The notes beneath the pieces were generated by a model. The model had not been told where the DNA came from and did not search any database. It was given only the letters and a program-made list of their open reading frames with translations. From Arthrobacter sp. U41 (GTDB lineage Bacteria; Actinomycetota; Actinomycetes; Actinomycetales; Micrococcaceae), in the NCBI RefSeq assembly GCF_001750145.1, contig NZ_CP015732.1, forward strand, positions 3,100,001 through 3,164,000: a stretch of DNA of 64,000 bases, given 5' to 3'. Position 1 is the stretch's first letter, and every line of letters starts with the position of its first letter. Position numbers and translations under genes: made by a program. Shown here piece by piece: positions 35,058 through 45,338 of this stretch.

Positions 35058-37552
35058 ATGTTTGAGCGATTTACGGACCGTGCCCGTCGCGTAGTTGTGC
35101 TTGCCCAGGAAGAGGCACGCATGCTGAACCACAATTACATCGGTACCGAACACATCCTCTTGGGTCTGATCCATGAAGGTGAAGGTGTTGCTGCCAAAGC
35201 CCTTGAGTCCTTGAGCATTTCGCTCGACGGCGTCCGCGAGCAGGTACAGGAGATCATCGGACCGGGCCAGCAGGCCCCGTCCGGGCACATCCCCTTCACC
35301 CCCCGCGCCAAGAAGGTCTTGGAACTCTCGCTCCGCGAGGCCTTGCAGCTGGGACACAACTACATCGGCACCGAGCACATCCTGCTCGGCCTCATCCGCG
35401 AGGGTGAAGGCGTTGCCGCCCAGGTGCTGGTCAAGCTCGGGGCGGACCTCAACCGCGTCCGCCAGCAGGTCATCCAGCTGCTCGCCGGCTACCAGGGCAA
35501 GGAAACCACGGGCGCAGACCTAGGCCCGGGCCAGGCCGAAGGCACCCCCGCCGGTTCCGTCGTCCTGGACCAGTTCGGCCGCAACCTGACCCAGGCTGCC
35601 CGGGAGAACAAGCTGGACCCGGTCATCGGGCGCGAATCCGAGATGGAACGCGTCATGCAGGTCCTCTCCCGCCGCACGAAGAACAACCCCGTGCTGATCG
35701 GCGAGCCCGGCGTCGGCAAGACCGCCGTCGTCGAGGGCCTTGCCCAGGCGATCGTTCGCGGCGACGTGCCCGAAACTCTCAAGGGCAAGCAGCTGTACAC
35801 GCTGGACCTCGGGTCCCTCGTGGCAGGTTCCCGGTACCGCGGTGACTTCGAGGAGCGCCTCAAGAAGGTCCTGAAGGAGATCCGCACCCGCGGTGACATC
35901 ATCCTGTTCATTGACGAGATCCACACCCTGGTCGGTGCCGGTGCGGCCGAGGGTGCGATCGATGCGGCTTCGATCCTGAAGCCGTTGCTGGCCCGCGGTG
36001 AGCTCCAGACCATTGGTGCCACCACGCTGGATGACTACCGCAAGCACATCGAGAAGGATGCCGCGCTGGAGCGCCGCTTCCAGCCGATCCAGGTCAAGGA
36101 ACCCTCTGTTGCTCACGCGATCGAGATCCTCAAGGGCCTCCGTGACCGGTACGAGGCGCACCACCGGGTCACCATCACCGACGGTGCGCTGGCCGCCGCG
36201 GCGAGCCTCTCGGAGCGTTACATCTCGGACCGGTTCCTGCCGGATAAGGCGATCGACCTGATCGATGAGGCCGGCGCACGGCTGCGCATCCGCCGGATGA
36301 GCGCCCCGCCGGAGCTCCAGGCGATGGACGAGCGCATCGCCGTACTGAAGCTGGAGAAGGACTCCGCGTTGGATGCGGAGGACTACGAGGGTGCCGCTGC
36401 GCTGCGCGACAAGGAGCAGAAGCTCATTGCCGAGCGTGCCGAGAAGGAACGCCAGTGGAAGACCGGCGGCATGGACGACATCTCCGAGGTGGATGAGGAA
36501 CTGATCGCCGAGGTCCTGGCGAACTCCACGGGCATCCCGGTGTTCAAGCTGACCGAGGAAGAGTCCTCGCGACTGCTGAAGATGGAAGACGAGCTGCACC
36601 AGCGCGTGGTGGGCCAGGAGGACGCGATCAAGGCGGTGTCGCGGGCGATCCGCCGTACCCGTGCAGGCCTGAAGGACCCGAAGCGCCCGGGTGGTTCGTT
36701 TATCTTCGCCGGCCCCACCGGTGTCGGTAAGACCGAACTCGCCAAGGCCCTCGCCGAGTTCCTGTTCGGTGACGAGGACGCCCTCATCACGCTGGACATG
36801 TCCGAGTACTCGGAGAAGCACACGGTGTCGCGTCTCTTCGGTGCCCCTCCGGGCTACGTCGGCTACGAAGAGGGTGGGCAGCTCACCGAGAAGGTCCGCC
36901 GTCGTCCGTTCTCCGTGGTCCTGTTCGACGAAGTGGAAAAGGCACACGCTGACCTCTTCAACTCACTCCTGCAGATCTTGGAAGACGGCCGCCTGACCGA
37001 CTCCCAGGGCCGGGTGGTGGACTTCAAGAACACCGTGATCATCATGACCACCAACCTGGCACGCGGGATATTTCCAAGAGCGTTGCCACCGGTTTCCAGT
37101 CCGGCACGGACACGCAGACCGGGTACAACCGGATGCGTGCCCGCGTGACGGAGGAGCTCAAGCAGCACTTCCGCCCGGAGTTCCTGAACCGTGTGGATGA
37201 CGTTGTGGTGTTCCCGCAGCTCACCCAGGACGAGATCATCGAGATCGTGGACATGTTCGTCAGCCGCCTGGGGCAGCGACTGGCGGACAAGGACATGGGC
37301 ATCGAGCTCACCACCGCGGCCAAGATCCTGCTGGCAACCCGCGGCTACGATCCCGCCATGGGTGCCCGGCCGCTGCGCCGCACCATCCAGCGCGAGATCG
37401 AGAACCAGCTCTCCGAGAAGATCATCTTCGGCGAGATCAAGCCCGGCCAGATCATCGCGGTCGACGTTGCCGGCGAGGGCGATGACGCGACGTTCACCTT
37501 CACAGGAAACACGAAACCGCGGATCCCGGACGCCCTGCCCGTCCCGGGCTGA
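35058..37552 (+). pseudogene. clpC: ClpC AAA+ unfoldase, frameshifted near the C-terminus
   Basis: ATG 35058 with TAGGAG nine bases upstream. The Clp_N repeats are at residues 1-140, first ATPase domain has GEPGVGKT (215-222) and [13 protein letters not shown], a UVR region, and the second has GPTGVGKT (552-559) and [11 protein letters not shown]. At 37058-37060 the expected CTGGGCACG reads CTGGCACG; the frame then ends at 37148. The true continuation ([12 protein letters not shown], then HFRPEFLNRVDDVVVFPQL and the D2-small domain) runs on to 37552 in the next frame. Intact ClpC works with ClpP to degrade proteins. As read it would lack the end of the second ATPase domain. A second, chromosomal copy is likely elsewhere. 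Confidence 0.92.
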
Positions 37553-37758
37553 GGGGTGAAGCGGCCGGCGCCCGCGTCGCAGCCGGACCTGGGACACGGC
37601 GCCCCGCCGCTGGCTGATTACGACGGACGCCCAGGGCGCCGACGGAGAATCCGACTGTGCTCATTCATCGGTCGTCCTTGAGGGTTTTGGGGGCTGCGGA
37701 TGACTGTGCTGCCGGGACCCGCGCGCCGGCGGCTGCGGGAGCCGTCAACGGCACCTTA

Positions 37759-37986
37759 CTAGTGATCCGCAGCGGGTTCCCCTGCAGCATGTGCTTCCCC
37801 TGCGGGGTGCCGGGCCTGTTCCAGATGGTGTGCCAGCTTTTCTTCAGCGTCCTTGCGCCGCTTTCCAATGATGCGCATCTGCTGAGTCGTCAGATTTTCG
37901 CGACGGAAAGGGTGACCGGGATGACGGGCTCGTTCCGTGCCGCCGGGGGCGCCGTGGGCCGGATCCGGACCGGTGTTTTCGCTCAT
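37759..37986 (-). CDS. Small hypothetical protein, 75 aa
   Basis: ATG 37986 (MSENTGPDPAHG). Charged, His-rich, with a helical middle (LTTQQMRIIGKRRKDAEEKL) that could form a coiled coil. No family recognised. Convergent with the clpC tail; the gap between them is short. Confidence 0.45.
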   Translation of the reverse strand: MSENTGPDPAHGAPGGTERARHPGHPFRRENLTTQQMRIIGKRRKDAEEKLAHHLEQARHPAGEAHAAGEPAADH

Positions 37987-38296
37987 GAACGCATCGTCCC
38001 ACAGCACTTCCCGGAGCAAAAGAGGGCCATGTACCGCCCTCGCGTGCGCTCTGCCTATGGGGAGCGGCACGTTGTCAACCGCCGTCGGCCGGACTTTCCT
38101 GGTGCCGCCGGCTCTCGGCTAATAGTCGGTGCCGCGCAGGGGCGCGCACCCTATGCTTCCGGCCCGCACGCGCGGCCCCGTGTCCTTGTCAGCCTCCTGA
38201 CGCACAGCTACCCTGATGCCAGAGGGGGGCACAATGGTGGGGCCACGACCGGCAGATCCTGGGCGGGGCGGCTCTCCCGGACAAAGGAGTCTGTCA
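37987..38296. other. Gap without a supported gene
   Basis: It ends in the ribosome binding site AAAGGAG (38283-38289) of the next gene. Nothing else recognisable. Confidence 0.4.
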
Positions 38297-38725
38297 ATGT
38301 CGATCATGTCCCATCCCCGCAAACCGGCTCGAGCAAACGGACCGCGCGGGCAGCGGCTCTGGTGCACCGAATGTGACACCGACGAGCATCTGGTCATCGA
38401 ATCCATCCAGGCCCTGACACCGCCGAGAACAGGGCTGGTCGATGCCGCCTACACCTGCATTGAATGCGACTTTTTCTACGCGCACCCGGCCACGGTGGCC
38501 CAGGTTGCCGCGGTCCTGAACCGTCCTGGTCCAGGATCCGGGGTGTCGCAGTTCGGCGGGGCCTACCTTCACTGCGGGGAACCGATGTCCGCCGCCGGCT
38601 CCGAGCACCGCAGCGTCTACGTCCCGGTGTCCACCGAACACTCCGTTGACAGACCCCTGGAGGTGTACCTGCGCACCAGGGTCCTGCGCTGCCGCTGCGG
38701 TTTCCAGATGGAAATACCGGACTGA
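38297..38725 (+). CDS. Small zinc-ribbon-like protein
   Basis: 142 residues from ATG 38297 with AAAGGAG upstream. Four cysteine groups suggest one or two zinc ribbons: LWCTECD (about 24-27), YTCIECDFFYAHPA (about 54-57), YLHCGE, and LRCRCGFQ near the end. Probably cytoplasmic, function unknown. It lies in the stress-gene segment, unlinked to a clear operon. Confidence 0.65.
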   Translation: MSIMSHPRKPARANGPRGQRLWCTECDTDEHLVIESIQALTPPRTGLVDAAYTCIECDFFYAHPATVAQVAAVLNRPGPGSGVSQFGGAYLHCGEPMSAAGSEHRSVYVPVSTEHSVDRPLEVYLRTRVLRCRCGFQMEIPD

Positions 38726-39101
38726 CTCCACCGCAGGGCCGGAACGACTGCCGGTGAGAGGGTACGGATGCCGTCACGGTATCTAGAAAACCCGTGGCTG
38801 ACGGACCCTCGTAACCGGTGACCGACCGCCACCGGCAACGGCGCCGAGGCCGTTCCCCGCCAAGAGAGCCAGGCGGAAAGTGAGGACTGATCGGGCCGGT
38901 GGCCCGTGAAAGGGCCCCCGGGACTTGTCCAGGCAGCAATGACTGTTGGGCGGCCACGGCCCAAGGCATCTGTCCTGGACCGGTTCCTTGAACGGGGGAG
39001 GGGGATTGATCCTAATGTCCGCCCGCTCTCTCGGTTCCCGTTCAGATTGGAGTGGCGGATGAGATTGCAGACCCCGGGGTGTGCCCAGATGGGGGAGGAG
39101 A
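38726..39101. other. Gap without a supported gene
   Basis: It contains GGGCCGGTGGCCC (about 38894), a short GC dyad, and the ribosome binding site GGGAGGAG of the next gene. No gene seen. Confidence 0.4.
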
Positions 39102-39413
39102 ATGGCAACCGGGGATAAGGGTGACAAGCCGGACGTATTCACACGGTTCACGACAAAGTTGGCCAGCGTGCTGGGGCTTGCCTGGGTGTTTGCCGTTGCG
39201 GTCGCCGTTTTGACTGTCTGGGCTTTCACCGGTCCGCTGCCCGGTTTTTCTGACAGCTGGCAGCTGATCATCCATACGAGCACGACCATCGTGACGTTCC
39301 TGATGGTGTTTATCATCCAGAACACGCAGAACCGTGACACGGCCGCGATGCATGTGAAGCTGGATGCGATCATGCTCGAGCTGAAGGTCAGCAACTCGAA
39401 GCTGTACTGCTAA
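39102..39413 (+). CDS. Low-affinity iron permease family protein, possibly C-truncated
   Basis: ATG 39102 with GGGAGGAG upstream, 103 residues. Two membrane segments (ASVLGLAWVFAVAVAVLTVW and LIIHTSTTIVTFLMVFIIQN) are followed by the family's QNTQNRDTAAMHVKLDAIML. Homologues usually continue with an acidic tail. Here TAA comes at 39411, but the next frame reads GGPDHEGGTELEDQRKRIER and beyond to TAG 39498, like that tail. So the protein may be frameshifted at its end. The iron link comes only from the family name. Confidence 0.7.
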   Translation: MATGDKGDKPDVFTRFTTKLASVLGLAWVFAVAVAVLTVWAFTGPLPGFSDSWQLIIHTSTTIVTFLMVFIIQNTQNRDTAAMHVKLDAIMLELKVSNSKLYC

Positions 39414-39731
39414 CGGGGGCCCCGACCACGAGGGCGGGACGGAGCTCGAGGACCAGCGCAAACGCATCGAGCGTGAAGGCGAGAAGGAGAACGGGTAGTA
39501 GCTCAGTCAGACTGCGTGCGGAGCCCACATCACTGGTTTCTCCAGAGCGTCCACGGGGACCGGGACCCGCACATGAAGCCCGATGCCCTGTCAACCGAAA
39601 CTTATCAGTCACACATGTTGGGACGTGAAAAAACTTCGGGAGCGGCCGCTTGATCTTTCCTGCTGCCAGGCATAGGCATAGGCAGAGGTGCGGTCCGTCC
39701 GGACCGCACCTCTGCCTTCTGGCTGCGTGTC
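39414..39731. other. Gap without a complete gene
   Basis: The first 85 bases look like the out-of-frame tail of the permease. Positions 39672-39716 hold an inverted repeat around AGAGGTGCGGTCC and GGACCGCACCTCT (39686-39713), a strong hairpin that could be a terminator for the converging genes. Confidence 0.5.
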
Positions 39732-39908
39732 TCAGTGTTTCTTGAAGGCATCCTTGATTTTTTCGCCGGCCTGCTTCAGGTCCGCTTTGACTTGCTCGCC
39801 TTTGCCCTCGGCCTTCAGCCGGTCGTTGCCGGTGGCATCGCCGGCGGCTGCTTTGCCCTTGCCGTGGAGTTTCTCGGCGGCGTTGTGGATCTTGTCACCC
39901 AAACCCAT
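39732..39908 (-). CDS. CsbD-family stress protein
   Basis: 58 residues from ATG 39908 (MGLGDKIHNAAEKLHGKGKA) with AAGGAGAACG upstream. It is rich in Ala, Gly and Lys, with the repeating amphipathic pattern of CsbD (GDATGNDRLKAEGKGEQVKA). CsbD proteins are small, abundant stress proteins of unknown mechanism. Two more copies lie at 45057 and 57907; this one is the most different. Confidence 0.88.
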   Translation of the reverse strand: MGLGDKIHNAAEKLHGKGKAAAGDATGNDRLKAEGKGEQVKADLKQAGEKIKDAFKKH

Positions 39909-40258
39909 GGTCGTTCTCCTTATTTGGCCGCCCCCGAGACGTGAATGCCGTGGAGGCCGACAGTTAATTGTAGGGACGGAACCGTCAAGAGTCGGTGCGA
40001 TGGGCGATCGGAATAGCCGGTGATTTGGGCCGGAATTGGCGGTCGGTGCCGGCCGGTGGGTCCGCCGCGTGGATTTTGGCTCCGTTTCTTCGCTGCGGGC
40101 ATACGGTTGTAATTTTCGGCCCCGGGTGGCAGGTCTTCCTCAGTGCTGAAATGGCACCCGGACACGCAGAACAAACGTGACGCACCGCCGCCGCGTCCCG
40201 GCAAGCGGTTTCATCCACGAACGGTGAAGGCCCGTAAGCAGCCTGGATTTGCGGGGTC
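39909..40258. other. Gap without a supported gene
   Basis: Nothing recognisable beyond the csbD leader. Confidence 0.4.
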
Positions 40259-40471
40259 CTATGCGATCAACGTGTGCAGATCGACCCCGAAGAGGGCCAC
40301 GAGAGGCCACAGGACAATCGCCGCGAGGCCTTCCAGAATGTTGCCGGGAACGTTCCATGCCACGAGATAGCCGTGGGTGGCGGCGACCACTACCCCGATG
40401 ATCAGATACACGATCCCGATCAGACCTATTCCGCGCCTGCCCATTTTGCGCCTGCCAATTCCGCGTATCAT
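40259..40471 (-). CDS. Small two-helix membrane protein
   Basis: 70 residues from ATG 40471, or ATG 40444. Basic N-terminus, then RRGIGLIGIVYLIIGVVVAA and a second hydrophobic segment ILEGLAAIVLWPLVALFGVD. No family recognised by eye. Plausible as a real small inner-membrane protein because both segments and the basic positive-inside N-terminus are well formed. Confidence 0.55.
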   Translation of the reverse strand: MIRGIGRRKMGRRGIGLIGIVYLIIGVVVAATHGYLVAWNVPGNILEGLAAIVLWPLVALFGVDLHTLIA

Positions 40472-40687
40472 CGCTCATCTCCCGCTGCGGGGTGTGAATC
40501 AGATTATAGTATCGCCGGGGGCGTTCGGGGGAGTGTCACCATCGGCTCAGCTCAGAGCCTCAACGCCTCTGGGATTGCCATCGAGTGAGCTTCTCAACTC
40601 AGGCCTCGCCCCAGCTCATCCTTGAACTCCTGACTGAACTGCCGACGTGGTGCAGACACACTGCCGTTTTCTCTTTCAGGGGAAACC

Positions 40688-40943
40688 TCAGAGCACGTTC
40701 GACCGGCCTGCAGCGCGCAGACCGGTGGGACCGGCGTACCTGACCAGCACGGTCCCCGGGAAAGCCCGCTCAAGGCCAGGGAATATCTGCAGCAGCGACC
40801 GCAGACGGTTGATCGCGCGGGTGCATTCATGGGTCAGGTCGGCATCGAACCCGGAGAGCACCTTCAGTGCGGAGAGGACCTCGCTGTCCCGGCCACGGAC
40901 CCATGCCCGGGGATGCGACGTGGCTGCCTGCTCCGGCGTCTTA
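40688..40943 (-). pseudogene. IS110-family transposase fragment (middle part)
   Basis: Minus-strand codons read DSEVLSALKVLSGFDADLTH, then ECTRAINRLRSLLQIFPGLERA and YAGPTGLRAAGR, typical of the centre of IS110 transposases. Neither the N-terminal DEDD core nor the C-terminus is present. It joins the 3' end of the Tn3 tnpA at about 40944. Confidence 0.75.
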
Positions 40944-40946
40944 CTC

Positions 40947-43900
40947 CTAGTCGCTGTCGCGGTGGTCTGGATCGCGCAGCGTGCGGCGGCCGCCGGAGAG
41001 GTCGGGAAGTTGGAAGGAGTAGTGGCCGTGGACGTTGATGTGCCGGCGCACGTACGCCGACAGGCGGACGACATCGGCATCGAGCACCGGGTAGCCCTGT
41101 TCCCGCAGTGCGGTCAGGGCGTGGTCGAGGTAGACCGTGTTCCACAACGTCACACAATTCAAGACAAGGCCCAGGGCGCCGAGTTGGTCTTCCTGCCCGT
41201 CACGGTACGCCTGGTGGAGCTTGCCCTCGCGGCCGTGGAAGATGTGCCTGGCCAGGGCGTGGCGGCTCTCCTGGAGGTTGCGCATCGCTTTCATCTCCCG
41301 GCGGTAGGCCGGGTCATCGACGAAGGTGAGGACGTGCAGGGTTTTGAAGATCCGGCCGTAGTGAGCCACCGCCTCGCCCAGATCGGTCGGACGGCCGTCG
41401 CGTTGCAGGATGCGGATCACATCGTGGGCGGAGACCTCGCGGGTGTGGATCGAAGCGGCGATCCGGCAGATGTCCGGCCAGTGCCGGCGGACCTTCTCAA
41501 CGTCAACCTTTCCCCGGGCGGTCCTGTCGAGCCGGCCGTAGTCGGCTGACCCGTTGATCCGCCACAGCTTGGCGTCGGGCAGGTCCGCGAGGACCGGCCG
41601 ATAGTCGAACCCCAGCAAGGTGACGAGTCCGAACACGATGTCGGAGTAGGAACCCTGGTCGGTGATCAGCACCTCGGGCCGCTGGCTGCCGTCGGGGTTG
41701 TAGAGCAGGTCCACGAAGTGAAGGGTGTCCTTCGGGGTGCCCGACACCACCTTGGCCGCCAGCCCGACGGACTGATCGGAGATCATGTTCAGCCAGGTCA
41801 CGCCCTTCTTTCGGTGGAAGTACTTCGGGTTTGGGCGGGCGTCGACGGAGCGGACCGGCACGATGAACCGCATCCCGTCGACGGCGGCGACCAGCCCACC
41901 GCCCCACGCCTGCGCCAAGTCGCTGGTGCCCTGGGCATCGATGAGCACCGCGTTGGCTGCGGCGTAGGAGTCCGAGCCGAGGTAGTGCTGGTCGACGTGG
42001 GAGAGCCGGTCGCGGGTCAGCGCCGGAGCGTCGGCGATCACCGGTCCGAACCCGATGTTCAGCGCGTGCGCGGTCAGCAGCGCGGCGACCGAGACGTGCA
42101 GGTCGCTCAGCCGGGAGGACACGCCGGCTGCGGAGGTGAAGGAAGCGGTGAAGTCCGGGCGCCAGCCCATCACCTCGAGCACCAGCTCCGACAGATCCAC
42201 GCGCGGGATCATGCCGGCTACACGGGTACGCAGTTCTTTCAGGCTGGGCGACTCCTCCAGGGCGTCGTCCTTGTCCAGGTGCATCCGGCCGTCGGTGTCC
42301 ACGGTGATGTCCCCGCCTGCGATCATCCCGCCGGCCACCGTTCGCCATGCCGTGTCCAAGGTCCCGGCATGCTCGGCGAGCAGCGAGTCGGGCTGCTCCG
42401 GCAGTAGCAACGCGCCCAGCGCCGGGCCCTTCGCGTTCTCCCACGCCGGGCCGGACAGTAGCCGGGCCCGGGGATCTGACCAGCGGTCGGAGGTGGCCGC
42501 GAAGATGTCGCGGTGCTTGAGCGCGGTGTGGAACTGCTCCAGGACGCAGAACACGTAGGCGTTGCGGTCCACCGTGCCCCCGGGCCTGCCGGCGGGGAAC
42601 ACCAGCTTCTGCCACCAGCCCTTCGGCACCACCGACAGGTCGACTTTGCGGGCATCGAGGTACCCTTTGGGCACCTTCACGCTCTCCCGCAGGTCCAGCA
42701 GATGCGCCAGGTCCTGCATCGCCGCCAGGATCTTGTGTGCGTCGGCGGTCGCCGCGAACCCGACTACCTCGCATAGCATCTTGGCGAAGCCGCGTACGGT
42801 GGCGTACCGCTCCACGACCGCCTCCCGCCACTGCCCCTCCGGTTCGGCCTGCGGCGGCGGGATGATTTCCCGGATTCCCTCCACCGCCGCGGCGATCTGC
42901 GCCCGGGAGCCCACCTGGTGCTCGATCATTTCCCACACCAGGCCCAACGGAATCTCCTCACTCGCCCCCTCGGCCTCGAGCAGAAGTTCCACCACCGACT
43001 GGAGTACCCGGGCGTGCCGGGCGACCATCGGCGCCCGCTTGATTGTGGCCTTCTCCGCGGCCTTGTTTGCCCGCCCGATCAGCTCGTTGGACATGAATAC
43101 GTCGAACAGTTCCAGGGCGTCGTCGGTGGCGCTAAATTCCAGCCACCGCACCGTGGCCAGCAGTGTGGTGATCTTCTTCTCGTACGGCAACCGGTCAAGC
43201 TTGGTCGCCGTCTCGTTCCTGCCCTCCTTCGCCAGAGCGATCAACCGCCGCTTGGGCACCCCGCCCACATCCACCTCGCCCAGGTGCAGCCCAGCGATCT
43301 CCGATACCCGGTTCAGCGCCATGACCATGCCGCGCCCTGTCGTGTTCTTCCCCGCCTTGCGCCACATCTCCAACTGCGACCAACGGCTAGGCTCGGGCAC
43401 CTGCAGCAGTTTCTCCAGCTCAAGGGCCTGCTCGCCGGTCACCGCCCCCGCCAGGGCGGCGTACAGCCTGGTCTCCGCCTTCTTACGGACGCTGGCCACC
43501 TCGTCCCGTAAAGTCGTGACCCCCGGCAGCAGCGCTCTCCGCGCCCGTAACCATCCCACCGCCGCGTAGAACAGCGGCTTCGGTTGATCACCGGTCGTCC
43601 ACGCCTGTCCGTCCAACCAGCCGATCAACTCCGCCTCCGCCGAGGCGTAGGAGACATAACCGTATACCTCGGCGATCTCCGCCTGATGCTCAAACCGCGT
43701 CGGCCGCCGTTCCAAGTACCCCTTCACGCACGACGGATCCGCCACCCCGACTTGTCCGGCCACATAATCCACCACCGTGGTCGGTACGTCGAGGGGGTCC
43801 TCCAGAAACGTGCCCAGGTGTCGGACGGTCACCAGCTGGAGACTGAACCCGATTCGGTTGCGATCACCGCGCCGTTTCGCGACGAGGTCCAGATCGGCGT

Positions 43901-44006
43901 CGTCCAGGAAGAAGAACCGCTCCAACACCGCCTGTTCCGGGGCTTGCGCCTCGAATCTCCCGTACGAGGCCTCCTCGGCCGCAGTCAAATATTTATGTTT
44001 ATCCAT
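40947..44006 (-). CDS. tnpA: Tn3-family transposase TnpA
   Basis: 1019 residues, full length for the family, from ATG 44006 (MDKHKYLTAAEEASYGRF). The C-terminal DDE_Tnp_Tn3 domain shows ITDQGSYSDIVFGLV and RFIVPVRSVDARPNPKY, and the end is INVHGHYSFQLPD. The frame is uninterrupted. No 38-bp repeat adjoins its 3' end, where an IS110 fragment follows at once. Its 5' side keeps only the inner 8 bases plus about 28 downstream bases of the repeat region (44027-44055). So the gene is intact but separated from proper ends. It could act on the 30621/50311 repeats. Confidence 0.93.
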   Translation of the reverse strand: MDKHKYLTAAEEASYGRFEAQAPEQAVLERFFFLDDADLDLVAKRRGDRNRIGFSLQLVTVRHLGTFLEDPLDVPTTVVDYVAGQVGVADPSCVKGYLERRPTRFEHQAEIAEVYGYVSYASAEAELIGWLDGQAWTTGDQPKPLFYAAVGWLRARRALLPGVTTLRDEVASVRKKAETRLYAALAGAVTGEQALELEKLLQVPEPSRWSQLEMWRKAGKNTTGRGMVMALNRVSEIAGLHLGEVDVGGVPKRRLIALAKEGRNETATKLDRLPYEKKITTLLATVRWLEFSATDDALELFDVFMSNELIGRANKAAEKATIKRAPMVARHARVLQSVVELLLEAEGASEEIPLGLVWEMIEHQVGSRAQIAAAVEGIREIIPPPQAEPEGQWREAVVERYATVRGFAKMLCEVVGFAATADAHKILAAMQDLAHLLDLRESVKVPKGYLDARKVDLSVVPKGWWQKLVFPAGRPGGTVDRNAYVFCVLEQFHTALKHRDIFAATSDRWSDPRARLLSGPAWENAKGPALGALLLPEQPDSLLAEHAGTLDTAWRTVAGGMIAGGDITVDTDGRMHLDKDDALEESPSLKELRTRVAGMIPRVDLSELVLEVMGWRPDFTASFTSAAGVSSRLSDLHVSVAALLTAHALNIGFGPVIADAPALTRDRLSHVDQHYLGSDSYAAANAVLIDAQGTSDLAQAWGGGLVAAVDGMRFIVPVRSVDARPNPKYFHRKKGVTWLNMISDQSVGLAAKVVSGTPKDTLHFVDLLYNPDGSQRPEVLITDQGSYSDIVFGLVTLLGFDYRPVLADLPDAKLWRINGSADYGRLDRTARGKVDVEKVRRHWPDICRIAASIHTREVSAHDVIRILQRDGRPTDLGEAVAHYGRIFKTLHVLTFVDDPAYRREMKAMRNLQESRHALARHIFHGREGKLHQAYRDGQEDQLGALGLVLNCVTLWNTVYLDHALTALREQGYPVLDADVVRLSAYVRRHINVHGHYSFQLPDLSGGRRTLRDPDHRDSD

Positions 44007-44026
44007 ACAGGCTCAACGAACCGAGG

Positions 44027-44055
44027 CGACCATCGTTACCACTGGAGATCGGCTT
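44027..44055 (-). repeat. Inner part of a Tn3-type end upstream of tnpA
   Basis: Reverse complement reads ACGCTAAGCCGATCTCCAGT, then GGTAACGATGG. It is identical to the sequence just inside the left repeat at 30651-30683, but the outer 30 bases of the 38-bp repeat are missing or replaced beyond 44055. Confidence 0.75.
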
Positions 44056-44204
44056 AGCGTAGCGTGGTCGATCCAACGAAACTCGCCTACGCAGCACACC
44101 TTCGCGACCAGGAGGACCGTGGACCGTTTGCTCATAGCTGGCTCTCGAGTTAGCTCCGCATGCTGCCACGTCACCGGTGTACCACCGTCCGGGGCACGTT
44201 ATGG

Positions 44205-44345
44205 TCAGGCCGCGTTCATGCGTTCTCCTTGCTGGAGCGGGGCGGCCAGTGACCAGCACCAGCCGGCGAGCTCGCGGGCGATGGCGGTGTTGGCCTTGAC
44301 TGACATTTTATGGCGGTCATCGAAGTGCTCCCACTTGTGGTCACA
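44205..44345 (-). pseudogene. IS110-family transposase C-terminal fragment
   Basis: Codons read CDHKWEHFDDRHKMSVKANT, then AIARELAGWCWSLA, the conserved end of IS110/IS1111 transposases, with a short tail and stop at 44205. The upstream domains are missing. Confidence 0.65.
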
Positions 44346-44614
44346 GGCTGCCGCCGGGCGTCCATGCCCTCCAGCTGGACCTGCGCGAGGCCATGTCCAC
44401 GGTCCATGATGGGGAACGTGGATGGGCCTCCGCCAGCGCAGCCACACTCACCGATGGCCAGTGCGTCATCTTCGCCCGCAGGATCCTGGACGCCGCCCGC
44501 CTCCTGCGGGAGGAACGCGGCGGTGCCCAGGTACGCCGGCCGGGCCGGTTGTGGGAGAGAATGAGGAACCGCCGGCCGGCGGGGTGGTGGTGCTGCTGGC
44601 GGAAGGGAGGGGCT

Positions 44615-45046
44615 GTGGAGGACCCGTACACGGTTTCGCTGCACCTGATCTTCCTGGGAACGCTCATGCTGGTCACCATGTTCCTCGCCGGGCTTGTGCT
44701 GTTCGCGGCCCTGCTGTTCCTGGCCGGGGCTGCCCGGTTGCTGGCACTGCTCGCCCGAGGGCTCTTCCGCCGGGCGGTTCTCAGGCACCGGCCACGTCCC
44801 CTCGGGAAGGCATCCGGATCAGGCCGAAGCGGCAGCGCGAATGAACAGCGCGCAGTGCCCACGGTGCCTCGGAATCCGGGTCTGACGGGGATGCCCGGGG
44901 GCCGGACCGCGGGCGGCCTTATCAGCACAATGTCGGGCCAGGGCGAGGGCAGGTCCTCCGGCGCGCAGAATGAGGATCCGGTGACGGCACCCGGGGTTAC
45001 GATGAACATGTCCCCGGGGCTCTCCGGCGGACCATCCGCTCGATAG
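44615..45046 (+). CDS. Hypothetical membrane protein, 143 aa
   Basis: GTG 44615 is chosen because GAAGGGAGG lies five bases upstream. The frame is open further up to ATG 44393, and that extension (TLTDGQCVIFARRILDAARL) also looks coding, so a longer protein is possible. Two membrane segments occur (SLHLIFLGTLMLVTMFLAG and LFAALLFLAGAARLLALLA), then a basic and low-complexity tail. The 3' part is copied, inverted, at 58085-58280. Function unknown. Confidence 0.5.
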   Translation: MEDPYTVSLHLIFLGTLMLVTMFLAGLVLFAALLFLAGAARLLALLARGLFRRAVLRHRPRPLGKASGSGRSGSANEQRAVPTVPRNPGLTGMPGGRTAGGLISTMSGQGEGRSSGAQNEDPVTAPGVTMNMSPGLSGGPSAR

Positions 45047-45056
45047 GGGAATGATC

Positions 45057-45233
45057 ATGGGTTTGGGTGACAAGTTCAAGCACGCTACCGAGAAGGCCGC
45101 GGGCAAAGGCAAAGAGACGACCGGGGAAGCGACCGGCGATGAAAGCCTGAAAGCCGAAGGCAAAACCGACCAGACCAAGGCAAGCCTGAAGCAGGCTGCA
45201 GAGAAGGTCAAGGACGCTTTCAAAAAACGCTGA
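45057..45233 (+). CDS. CsbD-family stress protein
   Basis: ATG 45057 (MGLGDKFKHATEKAAGKGKE) with AGGGGA upstream; 58 residues ending DAFKKR. Nearly identical to the inverted copy at 57907-58083. First of a likely operon with the LapA-like gene 106 bases downstream. Confidence 0.9.
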   Translation: MGLGDKFKHATEKAAGKGKETTGEATGDESLKAEGKTDQTKASLKQAAEKVKDAFKKR

Positions 45234-45338
45234 TGCGCAACTCATGGATTGCCGCGGACGGGGCGCACGGACCGCCCTGCCCTGGTTAGTCCAGCCCTCG
45301 GGGATGGAGAACGCCAATGGGAGGAACGAGGAGACCGC

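Noticed and set aside
35520..36947. 475-aa minus-strand open frame
   Set aside because: Antisense to clpC, whose Walker motifs are unmistakable.
41503..42936. 477-aa minus-strand open frame inside tnpA
   Set aside because: Out-of-frame shadow of the Tn3 transposase on the same strand.
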